A stretch of DNA of 64,000 bases from Astropecten irregularis (taxonomy: Eukaryota; Echinodermata; Asteroidea; Paxillosida; Astropectinidae), in contig OZ020247.1 in the NCBI GenBank assembly GCA_963971285.1, forward strand, positions 15,334,614-15,398,613, read 5' to 3'. Under the pieces are notes generated by a model. That model made no database searches, was not told where the DNA came from, and saw nothing but the letters and a program-made list of their open reading frames with translations. A program made the position numbers and the translations under genes. Shown one piece after another: positions 1 to 10,966 of the stretch; position 1 is the first letter of the stretch, and each line of letters starts with the position of its first letter.

Positions 1-324
1 GTTGGTCAGTCCATCAAGCCTCAAGCCATTATCAAAATATCAACATCACACTTTGTGCTCCATTTCTTTATTTGCTATCAACATAAAGGCATCTGTCTCA
101 AGGACGAGGGCAAAAGACTTGCTTAATTGGGAATGAAGGCCTATACGATTCATCAAGTGCTTTCACAAACAAACTTCAGAAGAACCCAAGTACGAGAAAT
201 TGAATTAAAACTAGGCGCTAAGTAATGCACTTGCCACTCGTGGCCAGAATCAAGTTTAATTCGCAAAATTATCTTGTTGTGATCGGTGTGTTGCATGAAG
301 AACACCCGCGCTAGAGTCTGGACC
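1..324. other. inter-gene spacer of the receptor array
   Basis: Noncoding spacer that precedes type A receptor copies. The same sequence recurs near 24949, 47020 and 48355, so it is part of the duplicated unit. I see no convincing gene in it. Confidence 0.7.
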
Positions 325-331
325 TATAAAA
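325..331 (+). promoter_or_regulatory. TATA box, type A receptor promoter
   Basis: TATAAAA in the context GACCTATAAAATG. The same block recurs at the same distance (about 310-330 bp) upstream of the receptor genes at 18572, 25588 and 41013, and about 460 bp upstream of the one at 49148. Transcription would be expected about 30 bp downstream, near 355. The start site is inferred. Confidence 0.6.
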
Positions 332-415
332 TGTCATCCCCAATATTGAGCAAGTTTGGATCGCAGCACTAGCCTCTTGATCTAGGAAACTACGAGCTGA
401 ACGAAGTCGAGCTAA

Positions 416-499
416 ATGCCACAGTGTGGGGAATTCCATCCATTTAGAGTATCGATGCTTGGCCGGCGAGGACCCGTTTTTTCACCGGTGTGTTTTTAG
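416..499 (+). CDS. upstream ORF (27 codons) in type A leader
   Basis: The first ATG after the inferred start site opens a 27-codon reading frame that ends before the receptor ATG. The same frame, with the same length and stop, is kept at 18330-18413, 40787-40870 and 48777-48860. It is lost at about 25350, where ATG is ATT; that downstream receptor is itself a pseudogene. It could lower translation of the receptor. Conservation may only reflect recent duplication. Confidence 0.35.
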   Translation: MPQCGEFHPFRVSMLGRRGPVFSPVCF

Positions 500-654
500 G
501 ATCGCCACTGGCAAACTCACTAAAGCCAGACTTTTTATTTATGTGAGACTTCTAAAGCTTCATTTTCTTGCAATTTCAAAACATTTTTCCAAAACGAAAA
601 CGCAGTATAAACATCGTGGACTGGATTTCTGGTCTTTCAAGAAGCTAATCCATC

Positions 655-1815
655 ATGGGATCAGGCATAACTTCAGGTGAGTGCAGTGAAGAGAACACTA
701 TTAACATCACCGAGGAGACAGTTTCTGAGTGGCTGTATACTTCAACTGATGTCACGATCACAACCATCGTCATGCCGATTATTTGGTGTTTTGGTATCCT
801 CACTAACTCGTGTTTTCTCTTTGTCGTGTGCCGTGTGCCCATAGTGCGGACAGAGACTGGTATATACTTGGCAAACTTGGCAGTCGCTGATATACTCTAT
901 CCGAGTTTATCCGCTATGAGACATATCTGGAGATATGTAGTATCGCCAGTGGTGTCCCACTATCCATTCGTGAATTCGGCAGAATGTGTCAGTTATTGGC
1001 TTCCTATGCATGTCTTATACTACTTTGGCATTGCATTGGTAACCATGGTCACATATGAGAGGTATCTTGCACTGTGTTATCCCATTAAACATCTTCAAAT
1101 CCGTGGACGACAACGAACCTGTAAAATGGTTGCCATCTGCTGGCTGGCGGGGTTCGTATGTGGAGGATCACTAATTCCTGCTTTTGGTAAACTAAACTTG
1201 ACGTGTCTGCGATGGCCTAAAAACAAAAATTCAGGATTACCGTCATCTTATGCAAACTGTGGGTTCGTACAGCCGTGGGTTGTGTATTACTATGTTCCAC
1301 TGGATAACATTTTCTGGCTGATTGCATTGGTATATAACGTGTACATGTACATCCACATCGTACAAACATTACGCAAGCGAAAGAAATTGCATTGCAGAAA
1401 TGAAAAGAAGCAATCAGGCCAAGTTGCCAAGATGTTGGTAGTCAATGGTGTTGTATTCTTCCTATGCCAGGCCCCATATTACTTCATATATCTTACTGCC
1501 TGGATCTGTGACGTAGCCCAAATACCTAATCCAATCACTGCTGCGCTGGGAAATTGGTCTACAGCTTCTTTGATTGGCCTAGCACCTCTGTATTTGAATT
1601 CGATGGTGAATCCATTGATATACAATGCAATGAGTTCACAATGTCGAGCTGCGTTTCGTCAAGCATTCCAGCGAAGGAGGCGACAGAAACAGCCAGGTTC
1701 CACTGATCGTCCTCCTTCATCCATCAGTCAAGAAAGAAACCAAAGTGTTACCATGGAAACTGCAGGAAGATCGACTGAAGACATTGAGAACATCAACTGT
1801 TCATTAATGATTTAG
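655..1815 (+). CDS. rhodopsin-class GPCR, array copy 1 (type A)
   Basis: Intronless 386-residue seven-helix receptor of the plasma membrane. The ATG has a strong context (A at -3, G at +4). The N-terminus has a sequon at N17 (NIT). TM1 is about 33-58 with GILTN (N51). TM2 is about 70-90 with the conserved D79. C111 starts TM3, which ends in ERY (135-137). TM4 has W163. TM5 is about 208-238. TM6 is about 258-282 with FFLCQAP (268-274), where Q272 sits at the usual toggle Trp. TM7 has NPLIY (319-323), followed by an amphipathic RAAFRQAF segment and a basic, Ser/Thr-rich tail. The TM7/helix-8 pattern resembles TRH- or FMRFamide-type peptide receptors, but the ligand cannot be inferred. Residues around 61-70 (VPIVRTETGI) match the copy at 49148 rather than its other neighbours, suggesting gene conversion. 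Confidence 0.95.
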   Translation: MGSGITSGECSEENTINITEETVSEWLYTSTDVTITTIVMPIIWCFGILTNSCFLFVVCRVPIVRTETGIYLANLAVADILYPSLSAMRHIWRYVVSPVVSHYPFVNSAECVSYWLPMHVLYYFGIALVTMVTYERYLALCYPIKHLQIRGRQRTCKMVAICWLAGFVCGGSLIPAFGKLNLTCLRWPKNKNSGLPSSYANCGFVQPWVVYYYVPLDNIFWLIALVYNVYMYIHIVQTLRKRKKLHCRNEKKQSGQVAKMLVVNGVVFFLCQAPYYFIYLTAWICDVAQIPNPITAALGNWSTASLIGLAPLYLNSMVNPLIYNAMSSQCRAAFRQAFQRRRRQKQPGSTDRPPSSISQERNQSVTMETAGRSTEDIENINCSLMI

Positions 1816-3311
1816 AGTTAGACTGCACAGTCATACACCGATCAGAGGTACTGTATATCTATCGGTAAAGTTGCTTGGATTCTTGTTTATCAAATTGATA
1901 GAATGATTATCACAGGTATTAAAATAATCATAGTCTTAATATTTGAGAAATTGAGATACACGTGTAGGCCTACCTCCGTAGCGATTTGAAAGTGTTTATT
2001 GTGTTTGAAGGCTACTTTATGCACTTATTAGACAAAGAACAAACTGCAAAAGAATGCACTGCTGTGTTAACCATTATATCAATACGTCTTTATAATAAGA
2101 TACATTTCCTCCTGCCTAAATTCTGATTCCATGACCTGACCCTGGTGCGCATGATCCATGACCTGACCCTGGTGCATGATCTTTGTCGTCTTGGTCGTGG
2201 CATCTCTCGTTCTTTTAGGAGAAGTATTATTTCGGTCAGTACGAATTCTCTCACCATGTTTGTTGGGCGTATTGATCAAGTTCAGATATACACCTTCATG
2301 GGCTATACTGTGTCCATATGAGGCAGCTATTTGTCTCATGTATATCCTTGCCATATGTGACCACTAGTCAGAACGTGAATTTCCTGAAAATGCTTAAATA
2401 TTTAAAAGTAGAATCAAGGGCCCGCGTCTTCATCCTTTCTTCGCCATTTTGGACAAGATGTTGGCACTGAGTTGTCTTCATGTACTTAGGCATGCAACTT
2501 AATTTCAACTCATCCTCAGAATACATTCCGTTGGTAGTAGGTTCGACTCCCGCTTCTGTAAGCTCTCATTGGGAACCTTTAAAATGACTACATTCAATGT
2601 GGTTTGCTAATTTCCCCTGTGATTGATTTCATGATATGTATTTTATGTTGAATAATGATTGAAACAGATGAAGGTTTTCAATAATCACTCTGTCGGTTGA
2701 TGATGGTCAAAATGGTCTCAGTATCCTCCTGTGAAGGTTAACAGTGTAGAGACTCTCCACAATAATGCTACACAGCGCTTTAGCATTATAGTGGAGAGTC
2801 GTTTTATACAATGCATGCAACGGAGTTGAAGTTTGTCGCATTATACACGAATCCGACGAGCAATTCGTGTAGTTAGCCCTGCGGTGTATCCCCCATAGTA
2901 ATAGTGGGGCGTAGCCTTAATTCTTTTGTTGCCACACAAAAGGCGGACGGGGACACCGCAGTAATGGTGGATGGTTTGTCGCACCGTCTGATCGGTGTAT
3001 ACCATCTGATTGCGATTTCACGAGAGAGTAGACAATGATTAGTTATAATAATATACAGCTTGGAAGCTCCTTTTGATTAAAGGACAGAAACTGTCAATGT
3101 GAATCAAGTCATCATTTCCAGCCCAAAAACCTCGCTTTTTCCATCCTCAATATAATTATATAAACATCCCACTGACTCTTCTTGATTATATTTACACTGG
3201 AAACAGAACTTCATCTCCCACATAAAAAAAGTTCCCCCTTTTTCATGCAATTCGGCCATTGCCGAGCATTTTTCATTAGTAAATGATCCAGTCATGTACA
3301 GATTGTGTGCG
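1816..3311. other. spacer between receptor copies 1 and 2
   Basis: Noncoding. It contains about two copies of a 27-bp repeat (about 2126-2180), a short perfect hairpin at 2751-2800, and about 0.7 kb that recurs upstream of the copies at 7340 and 27151. No supported gene. Confidence 0.6.
2751..2800. repeat. 50-bp hairpin element
   Basis: GACTCTCCACAATAATGCTA is followed 10 bp later by its reverse complement (one A/T mismatch). Related hairpins lie at 6376-6412 (loop shortened) and 26174-26223. The last marks the breakpoint of a truncated receptor. Confidence 0.75.
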
Positions 3312-3318
3312 TATAAAG
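3312..3318 (+). promoter_or_regulatory. candidate TATA box, type B receptor promoter
   Basis: TATAAAG about 390 bp before the copy 2 ATG. It recurs at 6949-6955 and 26760-26766 at the same distance before the other type B genes. The distance to the ATG implies a long leader or an unseen 5' exon. Confidence 0.4.
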
Positions 3319-3702
3319 ATATGTACCAACAAGTCAGGTTTATTGTGCAGTATCTTTGTGTCTTCGTCCACTCATAGTCTTGAGAACGTTGATGCCTTCT
3401 GATGTTTTAATCTTCAAAATTCGGGAAAATTAATTTCTGTGAAGCCAGAAAATAAATTCTCCTGAGAGGTGTGAATCACGTGAGATCAAAACGCAGCTAT
3501 AATATGATATATTAGAAGATGTAACTTGGATGCCTACATCCAAACATTATTTTGAAGGAAGATGTTGGTGTAGCTCCAAAACTTTCCATGTACCATTCTG
3601 TGTGCTATCTTCAAACTGGAGGACTGAGCTAAACTACCCATCCAGCAGTTCGTTAACACTGTCAATCGGAATTGTGTATTTCTTTCAATACTTTAATCCA
3701 CC

Positions 3703-4851
3703 ATGGGATCAGGCATAACATCAGGTGAGTGCAGTGAAGAGAACACTATTAACATCACCGAGGAGACAGTTTCTGAGTGGCTGTATACTTCAACTGAAGT
3801 CAAGATCATAACCATCGTCATGCCGATTATTTGCTGTCTTGGTATCCTCACTAACTCGTGTTTTCTGTTTGTCGTGTACCGTGTACCTTCAGTGAGATCA
3901 GAGACTGGTATATACTTAGCAAACTTGGCAGTCGCTGATATACTCTATCCGAGTTTATACGCCATGAGAGATATCTGGAGATATACAGTATCGCCAGTGG
4001 TGTCCCACTATCCATTTGTGAATTCGGTGGAATGTGTCAGTTATTATCTCCCTGTTTACTCTTTATATAACGTTGGTATTGCATTGGTAACAATGGTTAC
4101 CTTTGAGAGGTATCTTGCGTTGTGCCATCCCCTTAAACATCTTCAAATCCGTGGACGACAACGAACCTGTAGAATGGTTGCCATCTGCTGGCTGGTGGGG
4201 TTCATATTTGGAGCAGCTTTGTTTCCAGCTTTTGCTAGAGTAGAGTGGTCGTGTCTGCGATGGCCTGAAAACAAGAAATATTCAGGATTTCCATCAGCTT
4301 ATGGATACTGTGGATTATTACAGCCATGGGTTGTGTATTACGATATACCGGTTGAATGTATTCCCTGGCTGCTTGCAGTGCTAGCTAACGTATGCATGTA
4401 TATCCGAATCTTAAAAACATTAAGTAAGCGAACGAGATTTAATCGCAGTCAAGAATACAAGAAGACGAGCCAACAATCAAACCAAGTTGCCAAAATGCTG
4501 GTAGTCAATGGTGTTGTATTCTTCCTATGCCAGACCCCATATTACGTTATATTTGTCACACGCTGGATCTGTGACGTATCCCAAATACCTAATCCAATCA
4601 CTGCTGCGCTGGGAGATTGGTCTACAGCTTCTTTGATTGGCCTAGCACCACTGTATTTGAATTCGATGGTGAATCCATTGATATACAATGCAATGAGTTC
4701 ACAGTGTCGAGCTGCGTTTCGTCAAGCATTCCAGCGAAGGAGGCGACAGAAACAGCCAAGTTCCACTCATCGTCCTCCTTCATCCATCAGTCAAGCAAGA
4801 AACCAAAGTGTTACCATGGAAACTGCAGAAAGACCACATGAAGACATTTGA
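3703..4851 (+). CDS. rhodopsin-class GPCR, array copy 2 (type B)
   Basis: Intronless 382-residue receptor with the same frame and landmarks as copy 1: GILTN in TM1, LANLAVAD in TM2, ERY after TM3 (here FERY), FFLCQTP in TM6 and NPLIY in TM7. It has a distinct extracellular loop 2 (WSCLRWPENKKYSG) and a longer intracellular loop 3 with a TSQQSN insert, a feature otherwise seen in type C copies. The tail ends HEDI. The first about 90 codons are almost identical to every other copy although its upstream region is unrelated to type A. It is intact and probably functional. Confidence 0.95.
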   Translation: MGSGITSGECSEENTINITEETVSEWLYTSTEVKIITIVMPIICCLGILTNSCFLFVVYRVPSVRSETGIYLANLAVADILYPSLYAMRDIWRYTVSPVVSHYPFVNSVECVSYYLPVYSLYNVGIALVTMVTFERYLALCHPLKHLQIRGRQRTCRMVAICWLVGFIFGAALFPAFARVEWSCLRWPENKKYSGFPSAYGYCGLLQPWVVYYDIPVECIPWLLAVLANVCMYIRILKTLSKRTRFNRSQEYKKTSQQSNQVAKMLVVNGVVFFLCQTPYYVIFVTRWICDVSQIPNPITAALGDWSTASLIGLAPLYLNSMVNPLIYNAMSSQCRAAFRQAFQRRRRQKQPSSTHRPPSSISQARNQSVTMETAERPHEDI

Positions 4852-5181
4852 GTCATTTTGCAGATTTTACTCGATCTGTTTAATTATGATGTACCATTAG
4901 ACTCTGCACAGTCATACACCGATCAGAGGTATATCTATTGGTAAAGTTGTTTGGATTCTTGTTTATCAAATAGAATAATTATCACAGGTATCAAATTATA
5001 CTCTTAATATATGAGAAATTGAGATACACGTATAGGCCTTCCTCCGTAGCAATTTGAAAGTGTTCATTGTGTTTGAACTTTTCTTCTTTATGCACTACAT
5101 GTATAGACAAAGAACAAACAAAGAATGTACCGCTGTGTTAAGCATTATGTACATACGTCTTTATAATAAGATATGTCATCC

Positions 5182-5631
5182 GGGTGCAGACCAGTAAATA
5201 AATTCCCATAGGCTCCCATGCTGAATTATTAAAAATACTCAGAAGTTTCTCAGACACTCAAGCTATACACCAAAATGAAGCTGAAAACTTCAATTTTCAT
5301 TTTCATTTCAATTTTCTATAGGGTAACCAATGACTTTTTGAGGAAAATCCATCCAAAGGAAAATACCCTGAAAACGGCCATGTTGACTGGTGCCAGACTA
5401 AAAAAATGTACCCCTCCTCTACATGCCCAAGTAGAGCGAGTTTAGGGCCAGAATTCATCCAAACAGCTCAAAGTTGCAAGTCCAAACTCTGGCGACCGGG
5501 TTCCATCCATTTTCTCTGCAAGACTTCCCATGTAGGGCCCAGCAAATGATTTTATAAAAAAGATTTTGAGGGTATACACAAAATTAATGAGCTCCGCGGA
5601 CTGATCTGGACCTATTTACTGGTCTGCACCC
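5182..5631. mobile_element. MITE-like insertion with 19-bp terminal inverted repeats
   Basis: The 450-bp segment starts GGGTGCAGACCAGTAAATA and ends with its reverse complement. It is absent from the equivalent place after copy 1 (about 2098), where flanking sequence continues directly into CCTCCTGCCTAAATTC. There is no coding capacity. The target duplication is not clear. Confidence 0.75.
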
Positions 5632-5653
5632 CTCCTGCCTAAATTCTTATTCC

Positions 5654-5763
5654 ATGACCTGACTCTGGTGCGCATGATCCATGACTTGACCCTGGTGCGC
5701 ATGATCCATGACCTGACTCTGGTGCGCATGATCCATGACTTGACCCTGGTGCGCATGATCCCA
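5654..5763. repeat. 27-bp tandem repeat
   Basis: About four units built on CATGACCTGACTCTGGTGCG, followed by ATGATC. The unit is a multiple of three, so it reads open on the minus strand as a 9-residue repeat. Only about two units exist at the paralogous site near 2126-2180, so the array has expanded or shrunk since duplication. Confidence 0.8.
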
Positions 5764-7339
5764 TCCTGACCCTGGTGCATGATCTTTGTCGTCTTGGTCG
5801 TGGCATCTCTCGTTCTTTTAGGAGAAGTATTATTTCGGTCAGTACGAATTCTCTCACCATGTTTGTTGGGCGTATCGATCAAGTTCAGATATACACCTTC
5901 GGGGGATATCCTGTGTCCATATGAGGCAGCTATGTGTCTCCTATATGGATGACATACCCTTGCCACATGACATCTGACCACTAGTCACGGAACGTGAATT
6001 TCCCGAAAATACTTCAAAATATTTAAAAGTAGAATCAAGGGCCCGCGCCTTCATCCTTTCTATCGTAGCCATTTTGGACAAGATATTGGCACTGAGTTGT
6101 CTTCATGTACTTAAGCATGTGTAACTTGATTTAAACTCATCCCCAGAATACATTCCGGTGGTAGTAGGTCCGACTCCCGCTTCTGTAAGCTTTCATTGGG
6201 CACCTTTAAATGACTACATTCAATGTGGTTTGCTAATTTCCCCTATGATTGATTTCATGATAGCATCGATTTTATGTTGAATGATTGAAACATATGAAGG
6301 TTTTCAATAATCACTCTGTCGGTTGATGATGGTCAAATGGTCTCAGTATGATCCTGTGAAGGTTAACAGTGAAGAGACTCTCCACAATTAGTTAGCATTA
6401 TAGTGGAGAGTCGTTTTATACAATGCATGCAATATAATGGAGTTGAAGTTTGTCGCATTATACACGAATCCGACGAACAATTCGTGTAGTTAGCCCTGCG
6501 GTGTATCCCCCACAGTAATAGTGGGGCGTAGCCTTAATTCTTTTGTTGCCACACAAAAGGCGGACGGGGACACCGCAGTAATGGTGGATGGTTTGTCGCA
6601 ACGTCTGATCGGTGTATACCATCTGATTGCGATTTCACGAGAGAGTAGACAATGATTAGTTATAATAATACAGCTTGGAAGCTCCTTTTGATTAAAGGAC
6701 AGAAACTGTCAATGTGAATCATTTCCAGCCCAAAAACCTCGCAATTTCCGACCTTAATATAATTATATAAACATCCCACTGACTCTTCTTGATTATATTT
6801 ACACTGGAAACAGAACTTCATCTCCCATAGAAAGAGAAAGGAAAATAACTACAACGAATATTCCCCTTTTCATGCAAGACTGCCATTACCGACTTAGCAT
6901 TGTCACATAAGTATTTGATCCAGTCATGCATGCACATTATTGTGGGCATATAAAGATCTGTACCAACAAGTCACGTTTATTGTGCAGTATCTTTGTGTCA
7001 TCGTCCACTCACAGTATTGAGTACGTTCATGCCTTCTGATATTTTAATCTTCAAAGAGCAAGAAAATTATTTTCGGTGAAGCCAGAAAATAAGTTCTCCT
7101 GAGAAGTGTGAATAACGTGAGATCAAGACGCAGCTATAATATGATATATTAGAAGATGTAACTTGGATGCCTACATCCAAACATTATTTTGAAGGAAGAT
7201 GTTAGTGTAGCTCCAAAACGTTCCATGTACCATTCTGAGTGCTATCTGCAAACTGGAGGACTGATCAAAACTACCCATCCAGCAGTCCGTTAACACTGCC
7301 AACCGGAATTGTATATTTCTTTAAATACCCAAATCCATC
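5764..7339. other. spacer and 5' region of receptor copy 3
   Basis: Paralogous to 2180-3702. It holds the shortened hairpin 6376-6412, the type B TATA at 6949-6955 and an AT-rich leader. No supported gene. Confidence 0.6.
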
Positions 7340-8473
7340 ATGGGATCAGGCATAACATCAGGTGAGTGCAGTGAAGAAAACACTATTAACATCACCGAGG
7401 AGACAGTTTCTGAGTGGCTGTATACTTCAACTGATGTCACGATCATAACCATCGTCATACCGATTATTTGCTGTCTTGGTATCCTCACTAACTCGTGTTT
7501 TCTCTTTGTCGTGTACCGTGTACCTTCAATGAGATCAGAGACTGGTATATACTTAGCAAACTTGGCAGTCGCTGATATACTCTATCCGAGTTTATCCGCT
7601 ATGAGACATATCTGGAGATATACAGTATCGCCAGTGGTGTCCCACTATCCATTTGTGAATTCGGTGGAATGTGTCAGTTATCTTCTTTTTGTTTATATCT
7701 TGTACTACGTTGGCATTGCATTGGTAACCATGGTCACATATGAGAGATATCTTGCACTGTGTTATCCCATTAAACATCTTCAAATCCGCGGACGACAACG
7801 AACCTGTAAAATGGTTGCCATCTGCTGGCTGGCGGGGTTCGTATATGGAGGATCGCAAATTCCTGCATTTGGTAAACTAAACTTGACGTGCCTGCGATGG
7901 CCTAAAGACAAAGATTCAGGATTACCGTCATCTTATGCATACTGCGATTTGGTTCAGCCGTGGGTTGCGTATTTCTATATTCCACAGGAAATCATTTTCT
8001 GGCTGATTGCAATGGTATATAACGTGTACATGTACATCCGCATCATACAAACATTAAGCAAGCGAAAGAAATTGAATTGCAGAAAAGAAAAGAAGCAATC
8101 AAGCCAAGTTGCCAAAATGCTGGTAGTCAATGGTGTTGTATTCTTCCTATGCCAGGCCCCATATTACTTCATATCTCTTACTGCCTGGATCTGTGAAGTA
8201 GCCCAAATACCTAATCCAATCACTGCTGCGCTGGGAAATTGGTCTACAGCTTTTTTTAGTGTCCAAGCACCACTGTATTTGAATTCGATGGTGAATCCAT
8301 TGATATACAATGCAATGAGTTCACAATACCGAGCTGCGTTTCGTCAAGCATTCCAGCGAAGGAGGCGACAGAAACAGCCAGGTTCCATTCATCGTCCTCC
8401 TTCATCCATCAGTCAAGCAAGAAACCAAAGTGTTACCATGGAAACTGCAGGAAGATCACATGAAGACATTTGA
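7340..8473 (+). CDS. rhodopsin-class GPCR, array copy 3 (type B)
   Basis: Intronless 377-residue receptor with all class A landmarks: sequon NIT, TM2 LANLAVAD, ERY, FFLCQAP and NPLIY. Extracellular loop 2 reads LTCLRWPKDKDSG. TM7 differs from its neighbours at FFSVQAPLY. It is almost identical to the copy at 27151: I see a single residue difference, A versus T in the TM2 LANL(A/T)VAD stretch. The two therefore arose in a very recent segmental duplication. Confidence 0.95.
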   Translation: MGSGITSGECSEENTINITEETVSEWLYTSTDVTIITIVIPIICCLGILTNSCFLFVVYRVPSMRSETGIYLANLAVADILYPSLSAMRHIWRYTVSPVVSHYPFVNSVECVSYLLFVYILYYVGIALVTMVTYERYLALCYPIKHLQIRGRQRTCKMVAICWLAGFVYGGSQIPAFGKLNLTCLRWPKDKDSGLPSSYAYCDLVQPWVAYFYIPQEIIFWLIAMVYNVYMYIRIIQTLSKRKKLNCRKEKKQSSQVAKMLVVNGVVFFLCQAPYYFISLTAWICEVAQIPNPITAALGNWSTAFFSVQAPLYLNSMVNPLIYNAMSSQYRAAFRQAFQRRRRQKQPGSIHRPPSSISQARNQSVTMETAGRSHEDI

Positions 8474-9581
8474 GTCGTTTTTACAGATTTTGCATGAACT
8501 GTTTAATTATGATTTACCATTGGACTCTGCACAGTCATACACCGCTCAGTGGTATGTCTCTATCGGTAAAGTTGCTTGGATTCAAATTGATAGAATGATT
8601 ATCACAGGTATTAAATCATAGTCTTAATATTTGAGAAATTGAGATACACGTATAGGCCTACCTCCGTAGCGGTTTGAAAGTGTTTATTGTGTTTGAACTT
8701 TTTTTCTTTATGCACTATATAGACAAAGAACAAACTGCAAAAGAATGTACTGCCGCAGGCTGTGTTAACCATTTTGTACGTACGTCTTTATATCGACCAC
8801 TTGGTTTCTCTTTGACCCGAATTGGACTCGGTTCCGCACCGCCCAATGCACGTAGCGTCATCAAGATTCAATTAATGTGGAACAAGCCAACATGCATAAA
8901 TACGGCATTTCTCCCTGTTCTGTGTGGAGCTTTGGGAATGTTTTTACCAGTTAGATGTGACCCATTTTTAATGCAAAACACAAATATCCATTTCCGTCCC
9001 TGGCTCTAACGGGCAACTGTAACTCTTCACCTTGAGTGGCTTTCGGCCTTATTTAGGGCAATTTTCCGCGCATTATGGAGGAAAACAAAATTAATATCGT
9101 GCAGGCTGGACAGTGTAGGCCTGCTATACTGACAGTGTCTCAGGAATTGAAGATCATTCAATACTGCATGACTGTCTTGAGAACTGCGAACGAATATTAT
9201 CCATGCAGATGACGCAGTTAAGAGTGAATTGAAGCTTGATACACGTTTAGATAGCGTCGGCTTCGAGAGAGGTATGTTTTCCAAATCGTCATAGTTGCAG
9301 GGAAGACTGTGTGAACAAACTGTTTGGTTTTATATTTTGATTTGACGAATACTGGAAATAACGTTTGCCGATCAGTAGTTCAAGCAGTTCCAAAAATGTT
9401 AAGATGCAGTAACGCAATTCGGCATTTGAACCGTATTTCTAAGAAAGACACACGCGGAGCTTGGTCTTATGAAAGCTTTATTTTTGCTGATTGAGAGGAA
9501 ACAAACGTTCATACCAATAAGAAGGAATAACGTGAAGACTTGGTACTGTAATTGTGTGCATTTTCAAGACGCTAATCCATC
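8474..9581. other. 3' region of copy 3 and type C upstream region
   Basis: Noncoding. The first half is shared with the 3' regions of other A/B copies. The second half (about 9010-9575) is the type C upstream region, repeated before 20812, 29382 and 43256. I see no clear TATA box. Confidence 0.55.
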
Positions 9582-10737
9582 ATGGGATCAGGCATAACAT
9601 CAGGTGAGTGCAGTGAAGAAAACACTATTAACATCACCGAGGAGACAGTTTCTGAGTGGCTGTATTCTTCAACTGATGTCAAGATCATAACCATCGTCAA
9701 ACCGATTATTTGCTGTCTTGGTATCCTCACTAACTCGTGTTTTCTCTTTGTCGTGTACCGTGTGCCTTCAATGAGAACGGAGACTGGTATTTGCTTAGCA
9801 AACTTGGCACTCGTCGATGCAGTCTATCCGGGTTTATCCGCCTCGAGGCATATCTGGAGATAAATTATGCAGTATCGCCAGTGGTGTCCCACTATCCATT
9901 TGTGAATTCGGCAGAATGTTTTAGTTATCTTCTTGGCGTTTACTCTATATACAACATTGGCATTGCACTGGTGACCGTGGTAACATATGAAAGATATTAT
10001 GCATTGTGCCATCCCATTCAACATCTTCAAATCCGTGGACGTCGACGAACCTGGAGAATGGTTGCCATCGGCTGGCTTTTGGGATTCATCACTGGTGTCG
10101 TTCTGTCCCCTGCTTTTGGTAAATCAGCATGGTCGTGTCTACGGTGGCCTGAAAACAACAAATATTCGGGATTTCCATCAGCTTATGCGTACTGTGGATT
10201 GGTACAGCCGTGGGTTGTGTACTACGAAGTACCTCTTGACAGTATAACGTGGCTGGTTGTAGCAGTATCTAACGTGTACATGTACATACGGATCATGGGA
10301 ACATTAAACAAGCGAAAGAAATTAAATTGCAGAAAAGAAAACAAGAAGATGAGCCAACAATCAAACCAAGTTGCCAAGATGCTGGTAGTCAATGGTGTTG
10401 TATTCTTCCTATGCCAGACCCCATATTACTTCATATCTGTCACTGCGTGGATCTGTGACATAGTCCAGATACCCAATCCAATCGATTCTGCACTGGGAAA
10501 TAGGTATACAGCTTCTTTCATTGGTCTAGCACCACTGTATATGAATTCAATGGTGAATCCATTGATACCGCTTTAAGTTCACAATACCGAGCTGCGTTTC
10601 GCCAAGCATTCCTCATGCGAAGGGGGCGACAGATACAGCCAAGTTCTACCGTCTTCTTTAATCAGTCAAGCCAAGCAAGACAACATAGCGTTTCAATGGA
10701 TACTTCCAGACCTCGCGAAGAAAATTGCGTTGGTTAA
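9582..10737 (+). pseudogene. rhodopsin-class GPCR, array copy 4 (type C), broken
   Basis: The reading frame matches the type C receptors but is broken twice. Near 9860 a small insertion and change (AGATAAATTATGCAG against AGATATACAG) creates a stop after about 93 codons. Near 10566 a 4-bp loss within GATTTACACC removes the NPLIY segment and ends the second frame at 10576. Downstream sequence up to 10737 still aligns with the intact type C tail, so the gene decayed recently. It is unlikely to give a full receptor. Confidence 0.9.
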
Positions 10738-10771
10738 TAAGTTGAAGTATAGTCGTGTGTTACACATACGT

Positions 10772-10966
10772 ATGGTGACTTTAAAGGGACATCGCAAACA
10801 AATATTGACGCCAATATTGACGCCAATATTCGCGACTTTTACCCCAAGTCGCAAATATGTACGTCAATATTCAGACGCCAATATTTACGACATGGCCTCA
10901 AGTCGCGAATATTGGCGTCAATATTTGCGTCAATATTTGTTTGCGATGTCCCTTTAAAGCCACCAT
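10772..10966. mobile_element. palindromic MITE in the type C 3' region
   Basis: Long inverted repeat whose ends read ATGGTGACTTTAAAGGGACA and the near reverse complement. The interior has repeated GACGCCAATATT words. The same insertion lies after each type C gene: 22001-22196 (full), 30554-30723 (shortened) and 44445-44518 (cut off). It was therefore present before the array duplicated. Noncoding. Confidence 0.85.

Noticed and set aside
655-680. N-myristoylation of the receptors (MGSGITS)
   Set aside because: Matches the loose consensus, but the N-terminus should be extracellular and carries a glycosylation sequon.
645-842. Minus-strand ORFs opposite the receptor genes
   Set aside because: Shadow frames repeated at the same place in each copy, with no independent signal.
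2535-2560. tRNA gene suggested by GGTTCGACTCCC
   Set aside because: Only a B-box-like word. No cloverleaf or A box could be folded, and the paralogue at about 6160 has a mutated box.
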